Shown here in pieces: positions 6,299 through 12,786 of a stretch of 12,786 bases of DNA. Source of the stretch: an uncultured Thermoleophilia bacterium. GTDB taxonomy: Bacteria; Actinomycetota; Thermoleophilia; UBA2241. Under the pieces are notes generated by a model. It made no database searches, had not been told where the DNA came from, and saw only the letters and a list, made by a program, of their open reading frames with translations. Position 1 is the first letter of the stretch, and the number at the start of each line of letters is the position of its first letter. The translations under genes were made by a program, and so were the position numbers. The stretch is from assembly GCA_903921965.1 (NCBI GenBank), contig CAIXSE010000288.1, positions 1 through 12,786 on the forward strand, in the 5' to 3' direction.

Positions 6299-8811
6299 GC
6301 GCCCGTTTCGAACCGCGCGAGCCCCGCAGGTACGTCGGCACCTACCGGCCGCGCATCGACGCGCTCGAGAAGGCCACCGGTCGCGCCGAGTACCTGGACG
6401 ACGTCGCGCTGGGGATCAGGCTCCCCGGGATGCTGCACGCGAGGGTGCTGCGCAGCCCCTACCCGCACGCTCGCATCGTGCGCATGGACACCACCCGCGC
6501 CGAGTCCCTCCCCGGGGTGCGCTGCGTGCTCCGCTACGACGATCCCGAGGTCCTCGCGCTGAGGCCGACCAGCAACGCGTGGACGAGCATGAACACGGCG
6601 GCCTACGATCAGATGTACTACCCCAGCCTCCGTGACCGGCGCGTGCTCGGCGACCGCGTCACCTGGGCGGGCGACGAGGCCGGCGTGGTGGTGGCGGCCG
6701 ACACCGAAGAGCTCGCCGCGGAGGCGCTCCGTCTCATCGAGGTCGAGTGGGAGGTGCTGCCGTTCGCCCTCCACACCGACGACGCGCTCGCGGAGGGCGC
6801 GCCCGTCATCCACCCGGAGATCAACGCCGCCGGCAACCTCTTCCCTGTGGCCGAGGACACCCAGGCGGACGTGTTCCACGAGCACGGCGACGTGGAGGCC
6901 GGGTTCGCGGCGGCGGACGTGATCGTGGAGGTGGCCACGCGCCACCACCGCGCCGACCACGGCTGTCTGGACACGCGTGGCTGCCTCGTGCGCTGGCAGG
7001 GCGGCAGACTCACGTGCTGGACCAACCTGTACCAGGCCGATCAGACGCGCATGAGCATCGCGGAGATGCTGGGGCTGCCCCTCAACAAGGTACGCGTGAT
7101 CTGCCCCTACGCCGGAGGGTCGTTCGGGCGCGGCAACGTCGGCGACCAGATCTTCTTCATCTTCACCGCGCTGCTCGCGCGCCGCACCGGGCGGCCGGTG
7201 CGCTTCAAGCACACGCGCCGCGAGGACTTCCACGACACGCGCAACGCCGTGGACTACGTCATGCGCGTCGGCGCGACCGCCGACGGCCGCATGACGGCGA
7301 TGACGGCGCACTCCCTGGGCGACAGCGGCGCGTACGCGGAGCACACCGCCGCCGCCGTCAAACTGGTGCTCGAGTTCGACGCCCTGGAGGTGCTGCTGCC
7401 GCGCATCCCCGCGGTGCGGCTCACCGGCCACTCGGTATACACCAACAGCATCCCCGGCGGCTGCATGCGGGGCATCGGCAACATCCAGTTCAACATGGCC
7501 ATGGGTCTGGCCGTCGACGTCCTGGCGGAGCGGCTGGGCATGGACCCCATCGACGTGGCCGTGCGCAACTTCAGCCACGAGTGGGAGGAGACGCCGAACG
7601 AGAGCCTCTCCGCCGTCCTCGCCGCGGGCGCAGGGCGCATCGGCTGGGCGAGCCGGACGGCGCCGGGCGCCGGGGGGCCCGGGCGCGACGGCAAGGTGCG
7701 GGGCCTCGGCTTCTCCTTCCACCACGCCTGGCACGCCTCGTGGCAGGAGGAGCCTCGCGGCCGGGTCCAGGTGGGCATCACCCTGAACCCCGACGGCTCG
7801 GTGACGCTCGATGCCCCTCAGGTCGAGACCGGCACGGGCTCCAACACCTGCGCCGTGCTGGCCTGTGCCGAGGCCATGGCGTGCTTCGGTGTCACCGCGG
7901 ACGACGTGGAGTGGATCAACGGCAGCGACACCGAGACGGGGCTCAAGGACATGGTACAGACCGACAGCTCGGTGGCGTACCTGCACGCGGAGGTGATGGA
8001 CCTGGCCGTGGCCGACCTCAAGGGGCAGGTGCGGGCGATGGCCGCGGCCTCCCTGGAAGTGGCGGCGGAGGATGTCGACTTCCGCGAGGGGCTCGTGCTC
8101 GTGGGCGGCGCGCCGGGCGGCAGGTCGGTCCGCGACGTGCTGCGAGCCCCGGACATGCTGCCGCTGAGCGCCGTCGCCACCGCGATGCCGCCACTGCAGA
8201 AGACCGGCGCGCCCTACCTCGCGTCGTTCGTCGAGGTGGAGGTGGATCCCGGCACCGGCAAGGTCGACGTCACGCGGCTCGTCGTCGTCCACGACGCCGG
8301 GACCGTGATGTACGCGTCGGGCGCCGAGGCGCAGCAGATCGGCGCCCAGGTGCAGGCCGTGGGCGAGGCGCTCTACGAGGAGGTCGTGTACGACGAGGCC
8401 ACGGGGCAGCCTCTGTCCTTCGATTGGGTCGGCTACACCATGCCGACCATGCTCGACATGCCCGAGGTGCAGCCGGTCCTTCTCGAGGTCTGGAGGGGGG
8501 CGGGCAAGTACGGCGCCTGCGGCATCGGGGAGTCGGCCATCACGTGCACGCCGCGCGCCATCCTCAACGCCGTCTACAACGCTACGGGGGCGCGCATCGA
8601 CGAGATCCCGGTCAAGCCCGAGAAGGTGCTGGAGGCCCTGGCGCGCAAGCAGCAAGGCCGCCCCGGGCTGGACGACGACCTCCTCGCGGACGTCCGGCGG
8701 AGGCTGGACGCCGCCGCCGCGCTCAGTGCGGCGACGCACGGTGGCGGGCCCGACGCCGTGCGCCCGACGGGCGTCGCACCAGGGGCCGCGGACGCGGAGG
8801 TGGCGCCGTGA
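6295..8811 (+). CDS. Molybdopterin catalytic subunit of a xanthine dehydrogenase-family hydroxylase
   Basis: An 838-residue large subunit (XdhA/CoxL/HcrA superfamily). The N-terminal hammerhead domain (about 10-160) includes RIDALEKATGRAEYLDD and LHARVLRSPYPHARI. The cofactor-binding domain follows, with GGSFGRG (274-280), GGCMRGIGN (388-396), ETGTGSNT (511-518) and ACGIGES near the C-terminus, where E746 matches the catalytic glutamate that activates water or substrate. The motifs differ from textbook forms: GGSFGRG replaces GGGFGGK, and TGTGS stands where many relatives have a GQG. There is no CoxL-type AYxCSFR loop, so it is not a carbon monoxide dehydrogenase of that class. Substrate is unknown; purine, nicotinate, aldehyde or aromatic acyl-CoA are options. 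GTG 6295 has GGAGGG (6282-6287) upstream, and the stop overlaps the next start (GTGA, 8808-8811). The last 40 residues are low-complexity. No cofactor-maturation gene is in the window. Confidence 0.9.
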   Translation: MSARFEPREPRRYVGTYRPRIDALEKATGRAEYLDDVALGIRLPGMLHARVLRSPYPHARIVRMDTTRAESLPGVRCVLRYDDPEVLALRPTSNAWTSMNTAAYDQMYYPSLRDRRVLGDRVTWAGDEAGVVVAADTEELAAEALRLIEVEWEVLPFALHTDDALAEGAPVIHPEINAAGNLFPVAEDTQADVFHEHGDVEAGFAAADVIVEVATRHHRADHGCLDTRGCLVRWQGGRLTCWTNLYQADQTRMSIAEMLGLPLNKVRVICPYAGGSFGRGNVGDQIFFIFTALLARRTGRPVRFKHTRREDFHDTRNAVDYVMRVGATADGRMTAMTAHSLGDSGAYAEHTAAAVKLVLEFDALEVLLPRIPAVRLTGHSVYTNSIPGGCMRGIGNIQFNMAMGLAVDVLAERLGMDPIDVAVRNFSHEWEETPNESLSAVLAAGAGRIGWASRTAPGAGGPGRDGKVRGLGFSFHHAWHASWQEEPRGRVQVGITLNPDGSVTLDAPQVETGTGSNTCAVLACAEAMACFGVTADDVEWINGSDTETGLKDMVQTDSSVAYLHAEVMDLAVADLKGQVRAMAAASLEVAAEDVDFREGLVLVGGAPGGRSVRDVLRAPDMLPLSAVATAMPPLQKTGAPYLASFVEVEVDPGTGKVDVTRLVVVHDAGTVMYASGAEAQQIGAQVQAVGEALYEEVVYDEATGQPLSFDWVGYTMPTMLDMPEVQPVLLEVWRGAGKYGACGIGESAITCTPRAILNAVYNATGARIDEIPVKPEKVLEALARKQQGRPGLDDDLLADVRRRLDAAAALSAATHGGGPDAVRPTGVAPGAADAEVAP

Positions 8812-11198
8812 GGTTCAGGCATCACAGCGCGGAGAGCCTTGACGCCGCCGCCCGGCTCCTGGCCGGCGAGGGCGACGGCGCCCGTGCGGTCGCGGGCGGC
8901 ACCGACCTCCTCGGCCTCATCAAGGACCGCGTGCATCCCGGGCGCATCGAGGCCCTGGTCGACCTGAAGACGGTCGCGGGCCTCTCCGGCGTGACCGAGC
9001 GGGATGGGGAGATCGTCCTCGGCAGCCTCACACGCCTGCGTGACGTCGAGCGCGATCCGCTGCTGCGGGAGCGCTGGCCCGCCCTGGCCGAGGCGGCGCG
9101 CTCGGTGGCGTCTCCGCAGATCCGCAACATGGGCACCGTGGGAGGCAACATCTGCCAGGAGCCCCGCTGCTGGTACTACCGCGCGCCCGACGACACCTTC
9201 CACTGCGCGCGCAAGGGCGGCAGGTACTGCAACGCGTTCACCGGCGACGGCCGGTACCACTCCATCGCGGGCTCCGTGAAGGTGTCGACGCGGCCGTGTA
9301 CGGGCGCCTGCCCGGGAGAGGTCGAGATCCCAGAGTACATGGAGCTGCTGCGTACCGGCGACGAGGATGGTGCCGCGCGCCGTCTGCTGGCGCGCAACGC
9401 CCTGCCGGCCGTGACGGGGCGGGTGTGCCCGCACACGTGTGAGGACGAGTGCAACCGCGGTCTCTTCGACGAGGCGGTCTCCGTGCGCGAGGTGGAGCGC
9501 TGGCTGGGCGACCTGGTCCTGAGCCGGCCGGAGCTGGCCGGCGAGCCGGCCGCGCCGTCCGGACGGAGGGTCGCGGTGGTCGGCTCCGGGCCGGCCGGAC
9601 TCTCCGCCGCGTACTACCTGCGACTGAAGGGGCACGGCGTCACCGTGTTCGAGCGCGCCGCCCAGCTGGGCGGCATGCTGAGGTACGGCATACCGGAGTA
9701 CCGTCTGCCGCGCCCGGTCCTGGACGGCAGCCTCTCTCTCCTCGAGGGCCTCGGCGTCGAGTTCAGGGCGGGCGTGTCGCTCGGCGAGACCCTGGACCTG
9801 GCAGCTCTCCGTGCCGAGTTCGACCGCGTGTTCGTGGCCACCGGTGCCTGGGGGTTGCCGCGCATCGGCCTGGACGGCGAAGACGAGCTCGGCACGGGCC
9901 TGGCGTTCCTGACGGCGGTGGCCGAGGGCGACCGTCGCGCGCCCGGTCCCCGCGTGCTCGTGATCGGGGGCGGCAGTGTGGCCATGGACGTCGCCGTCAC
10001 CGCCCGGCGGCTCGGCGCCGAGCACGTCACCGTCGCGTGTCTCGAGACCTGCGACGAGATGCCCGCGCTCGTCGAGGAGGTCGAGGAAGCTCTCGCCGAA
10101 GGCATCGAGCTGGTGCCGTCCTGCGGACCGGCGAGGGTGCTTCGCGAGGACGGTCGTGTCGTCGGGATGGAGCTCGTCCGGTGCACGTCGGTGTTCGACG
10201 AGCAGGCCTGCTTCGCGCCGGCCTTCGACGAGAGCGTGCGGACCACGATCGAGGCCGACGAGGTCATCCTGGCCGTGGGCCAGCGGGTGCAGACGCACGT
10301 GCTCGGCGCCGCGGGTCTCACGGCCGAGGGCGGCTGCCTGCCCGCGCACCCGCGCACCCAGCGCACCACGCTCGCCGGCGTGTACGCCGGCGGCGACGTG
10401 GCCACGGGGCCGTCGACGGTCATCGCGGCGATGGGGGCGGGGCGCCGCGCCGCCGAAGCCATCGACGCCGATCTGCGCAGCGAGGCCGGGACCGCGGCGG
10501 AGGACTCCGCCGTCCCCGTCGATACCGAGGCCGTCGTCCTTCAGAGCTTCGACCCGGCCAGCGCGAGACCGTCGCCGCGCTACGACGGTGCGCTGCTGCC
10601 CGTGGAGGCGCGGACCGTCTGCGGCGAGGACAGCTGCACGGCAGACATCGGCACCGTGCTCGCCGAGGCGGCGCGGTGCTTCAACTGCGGTTGTGTGGCG
10701 GTGACACCGTCGGACCTGGCGCCGGTGCTGGTCGCGCTGGACGCCAGCGTGGTGACGACTGCCAGGTCGATCCCTGCAGCGGATTTCTTCGCGGCCGGCC
10801 TCGCCACGTCCACGGTGCTCGGTCCGGGAGAGCTCGTGTGTGAAGTGCGCCTTCCTTCCTCCGGCTCCGGGTGGCGTTCCGCCTACGAGAAGTTCCGTCT
10901 GCGGAAGGCGATCGACTTCCCGATCGTCTCGGCCGCGGTGGCCCTGCGGGAGGAGGGCGGCCGGGTGGCGGCGGCGCGCGTCGTCGTCGGCGCGGCGGCG
11001 CCCGTGCCCTTGCGCGTCGCCGTCGTGGAAGACGCGCTGGTCGGGCTGGAGCCCGGTGCCGCCGGGCTGGCGGGTGCCGCCCGGGCGGCGGCGGAGGAGT
11101 GGGCCGCCGCCTGCCTGCCGCTCGCCCCCGCGGCGTACAAAGCGAAGGTGGCCGTGGCGCTCATCGTGCGCGCCGTGGAGCGGGCGGCGCGCAGCTGA
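8808..11198 (+). CDS. FAD/[4Fe-4S] hydroxylase subunit with an inserted GltD/NfnB-like NAD(P)H oxidoreductase module
   Basis: A 796-residue protein; ordinary FAD subunits have about 290-330. Residues 1-155 and 629-796 together make a CoxM/HcrB-type subunit: FAD motifs AGGTDLL (30-36 region) and GTVGGNI (109-115), a [4Fe-4S]-type loop with C121, C133 and C141, then CVAVTPSDLAP (C629 on) and the C-terminal domain (from about 691). Residues 156-628 are a glutamate-synthase-type module. It has an iron-sulfur entry domain (C164, C168, then GRVCPHTCEDEC with C207, C211, C215), a first dinucleotide fold GSGPAG (259-264), a second fold GGGSVAMD (387-394), the closing FAD motif VYAGGDVATGPSTVIAAM (525-542), and a RCFNCG cysteine pair (C624, C627). 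This should let NAD(P)H exchange electrons with the hydroxylase. GGAGG (8796-8800) precedes GTG 8808. The separate genes ygfK and ygfM of E. coli offer a precedent for partnership (established knowledge). Confidence 0.88.
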   Translation: MRFRHHSAESLDAAARLLAGEGDGARAVAGGTDLLGLIKDRVHPGRIEALVDLKTVAGLSGVTERDGEIVLGSLTRLRDVERDPLLRERWPALAEAARSVASPQIRNMGTVGGNICQEPRCWYYRAPDDTFHCARKGGRYCNAFTGDGRYHSIAGSVKVSTRPCTGACPGEVEIPEYMELLRTGDEDGAARRLLARNALPAVTGRVCPHTCEDECNRGLFDEAVSVREVERWLGDLVLSRPELAGEPAAPSGRRVAVVGSGPAGLSAAYYLRLKGHGVTVFERAAQLGGMLRYGIPEYRLPRPVLDGSLSLLEGLGVEFRAGVSLGETLDLAALRAEFDRVFVATGAWGLPRIGLDGEDELGTGLAFLTAVAEGDRRAPGPRVLVIGGGSVAMDVAVTARRLGAEHVTVACLETCDEMPALVEEVEEALAEGIELVPSCGPARVLREDGRVVGMELVRCTSVFDEQACFAPAFDESVRTTIEADEVILAVGQRVQTHVLGAAGLTAEGGCLPAHPRTQRTTLAGVYAGGDVATGPSTVIAAMGAGRRAAEAIDADLRSEAGTAAEDSAVPVDTEAVVLQSFDPASARPSPRYDGALLPVEARTVCGEDSCTADIGTVLAEAARCFNCGCVAVTPSDLAPVLVALDASVVTTARSIPAADFFAAGLATSTVLGPGELVCEVRLPSSGSGWRSAYEKFRLRKAIDFPIVSAAVALREEGGRVAAARVVVGAAAPVPLRVAVVEDALVGLEPGAAGLAGAARAAAEEWAAACLPLAPAAYKAKVAVALIVRAVERAARS

Positions 11199-11200
11199 TG

Positions 11201-11224
11201 CGGCGGCGGGGCCGCCCGCCGCCG
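11201..11224. terminator. Perfect inverted repeat between convergent genes, likely bidirectional transcription end
   Basis: CGGCGGCGGG (11201-11210) and CCCGCCGCCG (11215-11224) pair perfectly around the 4-nt loop GCCG. The hairpin fills the 26-nt space between the stop of the FAD subunit gene (11198) and the convergent stop at 11225. There is no T-run on either side, so it is not a canonical intrinsic terminator; such hairpins often mark 3' ends in high-GC bacteria. Confidence 0.5.
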
Positions 11225-11569
11225 TCAGAAGCTCAGCACCCAGAGCGCCTGATAGACCACGACGGCGGCGAAGATGCCCGTGAGCAGCACCGCCGCGACG
11301 AGCGCGGCGCGGTAGCGCCGCAGGCGCCACAGCAGCAGCGTCCCCAGCGTCACGATGCCGATCTTGAACGCGGTCGACGGAAGGGTGCCCGAGCGGAAGA
11401 AGTAGTCCATCACGCCGTTGGACTCCTTCGCGAAGCCCAGCCACAGGGCGTACCGCGTGAGCAGCAGGTCGGCGACGTTGAGCACCCACAGCTCGGCCAG
11501 GGTCCAGAACAGCACGGCCTGGCCGAAGGGACCGAGCAGGGGCGAGCGGCGGCGTGTCCAGTCGACCAT
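11225..11569 (-). CDS. Small integral membrane protein, DUF5658-like
   Basis: A 114-residue protein with three or four hydrophobic helices (about residues 17-47, 66-80, 86-112). The pattern ELWVLNVADLLLTRYALWLGFAKESNGVMDYF, here broken into LNVADLLLTRYALWLG then KESNGVMDYF, matches the N..D..LT...G..E.N..M signature I associate with DUF5658, a family without known function. ATG 11569 is preceded by AGGAG about 8 nt upstream and overlaps the upstream gene's stop by one base (TGATG), so the two are translationally coupled. The frame is open far upstream, but that extension is an arginine-rich shadow of the neighbouring gene. The partner is a membrane-anchored propeller, suggesting a joint envelope role (inference). 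Confidence 0.7.
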   Translation of the reverse strand: MVDWTRRRSPLLGPFGQAVLFWTLAELWVLNVADLLLTRYALWLGFAKESNGVMDYFFRSGTLPSTAFKIGIVTLGTLLLWRLRRYRAALVAAVLLTGIFAAVVVYQALWVLSF

Positions 11570-12786
11570 CAGCGGGTCTCCTGCTCGAGCTCCGCGGGGC
11601 CGGAGGCGGCGGTCTCGGCGTCTCCGCGCAAGGCGGTGGGCCCCTCCACGGCGCTCGCCGTCTGCAGGTAGCTGTCGAACAGCAGCAGCGGGCTGACGCG
11701 CCACGCGGCGAGGCCGCCGCTCGCGTAGACGTCGGTCGGGGCGACGTCCGAGAGCAGGGCCACCACGAAGGGGTTCCCGCCGCGCGGGTGCGCGCCGACG
11801 ATGCGTGTGTCCCCGCCGGGCGAGGCCTCGGACCACACGACCAGGTCCCCGCCTCCGGCGACGGCGTCAATGCTGCCGGCCGAGGCGATCGCCTTCGTGA
11901 CGCCGGTCCCGACGTTGTACGAGAGCACCTCGGCGGCAGTGCCCGGCCCGGTGTCGCGGGCCCAGACGAGGAAGCGGCCGGCGACGGCGAAGCCGATCAG
12001 CCGGCCGGACGGCTGCGCGTAGGGGGCGATCTGCCGGCGCGTGCCGGTGCGCACGTCGGCGACGGTGATGACCGGCGGCTCGGTCGAGGCGGTGCGGCTG
12101 ATCCACGCGCACAGGTCGCCGCCGGCGATGAGGTCGTCGGCCACCGGGGTGTCGGCGACCGTCGCCCGTCTGCCCGTCTCCAGGTCGGCGGTGCGCACCT
12201 GGAAGCCGCGTCCCTGGCCGAGGCCGGCCGCCCACACGGCGACCGAACCGGCCAGCACCGGCGACCGGGTGATCCCCGCGAGCCCGGGCAGCTGCGTGCG
12301 TCGTCTGCTCTCGATGTCGTAGACCCACACGACGTTGTCGCCCTGGTAGTGCGCGTCCATCCACGTCACGTAGCGCGCCGAGATGGCGGGCGCGGTGATC
12401 TTGCCGGCGAAGGCGCGGGCTCCGAGGAGCTTGCTCTCGCCGTCGGCCAGGCCGGTCAGCACGGTGAAGGGGCCGGCGTTCCAGACGATGTAGCCCTTGC
12501 CCAGGGCGGCGTCGCCGAGGCGGAGGCCGTGCGACGTGCTGATGCGCCAGCCGTCCCCCGTCTTCTCGGTCTGGGGCTTCCAGGTGACGTGCGACTGCTC
12601 GTAAACGAACCCCGCGGCCCCGAGCCCGGCGCCCACGGCGAGGACGACCAGCGAGAGGAGCAGGGCACGCAACCGGGAGACCTGGCGGGGCGGCGCAGGG
12701 GCGGGCGGAGCGGCGACCGGCGCGGCCGGTGGGGTCCCGGGGCCGGCCGGCGCCCGAGCGGAGCCGGCCGGCGGGGTCGCCCCGCC
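11569..12786 (-). CDS. Membrane-anchored seven-bladed beta-propeller protein (partial, N-terminus beyond right edge)
   Basis: At least 405 residues are open to the window edge. A TTG at 12672 could start a 367-residue form, but the frame continues upstream without a stop as a Pro/Ala-rich stretch (PPAPAPPRQVSRLR), so the start is probably outside the window. A single hydrophobic helix follows (RALLLSLVVLAVGAGLGAAG), giving a cytoplasmic Pro-rich tail and an outside domain. Counted from the TTG, tryptophans stand at 64, 104, 147, 190, 237, 280 and 324, spaced 40-47 residues. Each follows a small hydrophobic strand (for example YIVW, YVTW, VAVW), and most blades continue into a YD/AD-x-x-TG/ESR strand. 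This predicts a seven-bladed TolB/WD40-like propeller. No catalytic motif is seen; binding of protein or glycan is likely. The last 30 residues are acidic and low-complexity. Confidence 0.75.
   Translation of the reverse strand, partial: GGATPPAGSARAPAGPGTPPAAPVAAPPAPAPPRQVSRLRALLLSLVVLAVGAGLGAAGFVYEQSHVTWKPQTEKTGDGWRISTSHGLRLGDAALGKGYIVWNAGPFTVLTGLADGESKLLGARAFAGKITAPAISARYVTWMDAHYQGDNVVWVYDIESRRRTQLPGLAGITRSPVLAGSVAVWAAGLGQGRGFQVRTADLETGRRATVADTPVADDLIAGGDLCAWISRTASTEPPVITVADVRTGTRRQIAPYAQPSGRLIGFAVAGRFLVWARDTGPGTAAEVLSYNVGTGVTKAIASAGSIDAVAGGGDLVVWSEASPGGDTRIVGAHPRGGNPFVVALLSDVAPTDVYASGGLAAWRVSPLLLFDSYLQTASAVEGPTALRGDAETAASGPAELEQETR

Noticed and set aside
6271..8739. Long open frame antisense to the molybdopterin subunit gene
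   Set aside because: Rich in Arg, His, Val and Gly without recognisable motifs; the sense strand has a full catalytic subunit.
8574..11870. Open frame of over 1000 codons antisense to the FAD subunit gene and crossing into the next genes
   Set aside because: It spans a convergent gene boundary and has no domain; composition is that of an antisense shadow.
1..12786. tRNA, rRNA, CRISPR arrays, insertion sequences or phage attachment sites
   Set aside because: None seen: no regular spaced repeats, no transposase motifs, no cloverleaf-like sequence, and coding density is almost complete.

Overview
The window is GC-rich DNA with many GTG starts, tightly overlapping genes and strong GGAGG-type ribosome binding sites. 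This fits a high-GC actinobacterium-like organism. The molybdenum hydroxylase carries an extra [4Fe-4S] loop and a glutamate-synthase-type iron-sulfur flavoprotein module, which suggests an anaerobe or microaerophile. Lineage and lifestyle are inferences; there is no rRNA or marker gene here.

Layout. (1) Positions 1-558, minus strand: a VapBC-type toxin-antitoxin pair, with the PIN toxin running off the left edge. Its promoter and a probable operator (two 9-bp direct repeats, 21 bp apart) sit just upstream of the antitoxin. (2) Positions 783-11198, plus strand: one long apparent operon. It encodes a branched-chain-amino-acid-type (HAAT family) ABC importer: permease LivH, a LivM permease fused to a LivG ATPase, a lipoprotein-like solute-binding protein, and ATPase LivF. 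A three-gene molybdenum hydroxylase of the xanthine dehydrogenase / 4-hydroxybenzoyl-CoA reductase superfamily follows directly: a 2Fe-2S subunit, a molybdopterin catalytic subunit, and an unusual FAD subunit. (3) Positions 11201-11224: a perfect 10-bp inverted repeat between convergent genes, a likely shared transcription end. (4) Positions 11225-12786, minus strand: a small three-helix membrane protein (DUF5658-like) and, upstream of it, a membrane-anchored seven-bladed beta-propeller protein that runs off the right edge.

The most notable object is the FAD subunit (8808-11198, 796 aa). A complete NAD(P)H:acceptor oxidoreductase module of the GltD/NfnB/YgfK type (about 473 residues) is inserted inside the FAD-binding domain, within the loop that in 4-hydroxybenzoyl-CoA reductase holds a [4Fe-4S] cluster. 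Three of the four predicted ligands precede the insert and the fourth follows it.

Working model (inference): the ABC importer brings in a small organic acid or heterocycle. The hydroxylase oxidises or reductively dehydroxylates it, or a derivative, at the molybdenum centre. Electrons then pass through two 2Fe-2S clusters and the FAD/[4Fe-4S] subunit to or from NAD(H) through the embedded module. The substrate cannot be read from the sequence. Most junctions in the operon use NTGA stop/start overlaps, and two gaps plus the 5' leader hold short open frames that extend this overlap pattern.
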